A DNA stretch of 7,091 bases from an uncultured Eubacteriales bacterium. Lineage in GTDB: Bacteria; Bacillota; Clostridia; Oscillospirales; Butyricicoccaceae. The stretch is taken from the NCBI GenBank assembly GCA_934675045.1, contig CAKUPI010000094.1, positions 1-7,091 on the forward strand, given 5' to 3'. The notes beneath the pieces were generated by a model that worked only from the letters and a program-made list of their open reading frames with translations, did no database searches and was not told the DNA's origin. The translations under genes were made by a program, and so were the position numbers. Shown here piece by piece: positions 6,183 through 7,091 of this stretch (the stretch's first letter is position 1; every line of letters begins with the position of its first letter).

Positions 6183-7049
6183 ATGCGCAGAAGAAAACGG
6201 TTTCTGACGGCCGTCGGGCTGCTGACGGCGGTGGGCGGATGGCTTTTGCTGAAGGGGACCTGGGCAGGCGGACCGGCGTCCGAAGGTCTGGGCTTTACCT
6301 CGCAGGCCGCCGAAGAAGGCCCCGCCGTGCAGGCCGAAGCACCCCCCGCGCCGCAGGTGACCGAAGAAAAACCCGCCGTGCGGGCGCCCGAGGACCCCCC
6401 CGCTTTGCCGGCGGAGGAAGAAAACCCCGCCCTGCCGGAGGAGCAGACCGAAAAGCCGGTCTTTGCACCGGCTGGCGACGGGTATTTCAGCGACGCGCTC
6501 TTTATCGGCGATTCGCGCACGCAGGGCCTTGAGCTGTACGGCGGCATCGACGACGCCGCCTATTACACCGCGCAGGGGCTGATGGTCAACACGGCGCTGG
6601 TCAAAACGGTGGTGACGCTCGACGGGCGGCAGGTCAGCATCCCCGACGCGCTCGACAAGCGCACGTTTGGGAAAATATACGTCATGCTGGGCATCAACGA
6701 GCTGGGGTGGAAGAGCCAGGACCGCTTTATTCAGTATTACGGCCAGCTGCTCGACATGCTGCGCGAAAAATGCCCCGACGCCGTCATTTACGTGCAGTCG
6801 CTGCCGCCCGTCAGCCGTGAGAAATCGGAGTCGGACGAGGTGTACAACAACACGCGGGTGGCGCTGTACAACAAATGCATCCAAAAGGCCATCGAGGGCC
6901 GCGACGTCGTGTGGCTTGACGTGGGCGCGGCGCTGCGGGACGCCGACGGCTGTATGCCGGAGGGCAGCACCTTTGACGGCATACATCTCAATCGGGAATA
7001 TTGCAGAAAATGGGCCGATTTTCTGCGCGGGAACACGGTGGAAAAGTAA
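6183..7049 (+). CDS. Secreted or membrane-anchored SGNH/GDSL-family hydrolase
   Basis: A 288-residue predicted extracytoplasmic esterase. The basic MRRRKR and a hydrophobic stretch at about 8-24 form a signal peptide or anchor; no lipobox cysteine is present. Residues about 40-96 are a Pro/Glu/Ala-rich linker with 17-residue repeats, likely spanning the cell wall. The catalytic domain follows: block I FIGDSRTQG with nucleophile S111, a block II glycine probably at G132, block III GINELG with N172, and block V DGIHL with D265 and H268. Ser, Gly, Asn and His are all present, so it should be active. Such enzymes often remove acetyl groups from peptidoglycan or wall glycans, but the substrate cannot be read here. 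GxND is GINE, with Glu for Asp, a common variant. An ATG at 6054 would add 43 residues before the signal and is rejected because the promoter lies downstream of it. It is divergent from the membrane protein gene. Confidence 0.88.
   Translation: MRRRKRFLTAVGLLTAVGGWLLLKGTWAGGPASEGLGFTSQAAEEGPAVQAEAPPAPQVTEEKPAVRAPEDPPALPAEEENPALPEEQTEKPVFAPAGDGYFSDALFIGDSRTQGLELYGGIDDAAYYTAQGLMVNTALVKTVVTLDGRQVSIPDALDKRTFGKIYVMLGINELGWKSQDRFIQYYGQLLDMLREKCPDAVIYVQSLPPVSREKSESDEVYNNTRVALYNKCIQKAIEGRDVVWLDVGAALRDADGCMPEGSTFDGIHLNREYCRKWADFLRGNTVEK
6312..6464 (+). repeat. Three degenerate 51-bp tandem repeats in the hydrolase linker
   Basis: Codons 44-94 of the hydrolase fall into three units of 17 codons: EEGPAVQAEAPPAPQVT, EEKPAVRAPEDPPALPA, and a weaker third beginning EEENPALPEEQTEKP. 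At the DNA level units one and two share GAAGAA followed by CCCGCCGTGC. The period is an exact multiple of three, so gain or loss of units would keep the frame and only change linker length. Confidence 0.75.
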
Positions 7050-7091
7050 AGCCGGGCGCACGCCCAAGGGGGGCGGACGGCAAAGGCCGAA

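Noticed and set aside
7054..7065. GGGCGCACGCCC after the hydrolase stop as a terminator
   Set aside because: Only a 5-bp stem with a 2-nt loop and no following T run; a real terminator may lie beyond the window.
6126..7067. A 313-codon minus-strand frame opposite the SGNH hydrolase
   Set aside because: The plus-strand frame carries the complete set of SGNH catalytic motifs; the antisense frame has no ribosome binding site or recognisable domain.
1..7091. CRISPR array, tRNA, rRNA, insertion sequence or phage genes
   Set aside because: No spaced repeats of CRISPR size, no tRNA-like cloverleaf, no rRNA sequence and no transposase or integrase motifs were seen on either strand.

Overview
This window looks like a chromosomal segment of a GC-rich (roughly 60% by eye) anaerobic Firmicute, most likely of the Oscillospiraceae/Ruminococcaceae type. 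The support is an Rnf complex cluster in the clostridial gene order, strong AGGAGG-type ribosome binding sites, TATAAT-type promoters, and a neighbouring membrane protein that resembles conserved clostridial proteins of unknown function. The taxon is an inference from style and content; no marker gene is present.

Layout. From 3955 down to the left edge, the minus strand carries rnfC, rnfD, rnfG, rnfE and the first 146 codons of rnfA, which is cut by the window edge. Spacing is very tight: a 12-nt gap, two 4-nt ATGA overlaps and a 3-nt gap, so these genes form one translationally linked operon. By the usual clostridial order CDGEAB, rnfB should follow to the left. A promoter (TTGTGT-17-TATAAT) lies just upstream of rnfC, at the edge of an AT-rich, strand-asymmetric intergenic stretch (3967-4243). 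A clean rho-independent terminator (4233-4268) closes the next minus-strand gene, a 565-residue membrane protein of unknown function (4276-5973). That gene is divergent from a plus-strand gene (6183-7049) for a secreted or membrane-anchored SGNH/GDSL hydrolase with a repetitive Pro/Glu/Ala linker. The divergent intergenic region has a promoter for each gene, and a short direct repeat at about one helical turn beside each -35 box. The last 42 bases (7050-7091) hold nothing I can assign.

How the genes work together. RnfC, D, G, E and A (with RnfB outside the window) form a membrane ferredoxin:NAD+ oxidoreductase that couples electron flow to Na+ or H+ export. Cofactor sites are visible: two 4Fe-4S motifs in RnfC, paired membrane cysteines in RnfA and RnfE, and the FMN-accepting threonines in RnfD and RnfG. 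The other two genes have their own promoters and no demonstrated tie to Rnf.

I do not see a clearly new biological system. The best leads are the uncharacterised 565-residue membrane protein, the displaced aspartate in the RnfG flavinylation motif, the paired direct repeats between the divergent genes, and the 51-bp repeats in the hydrolase gene.
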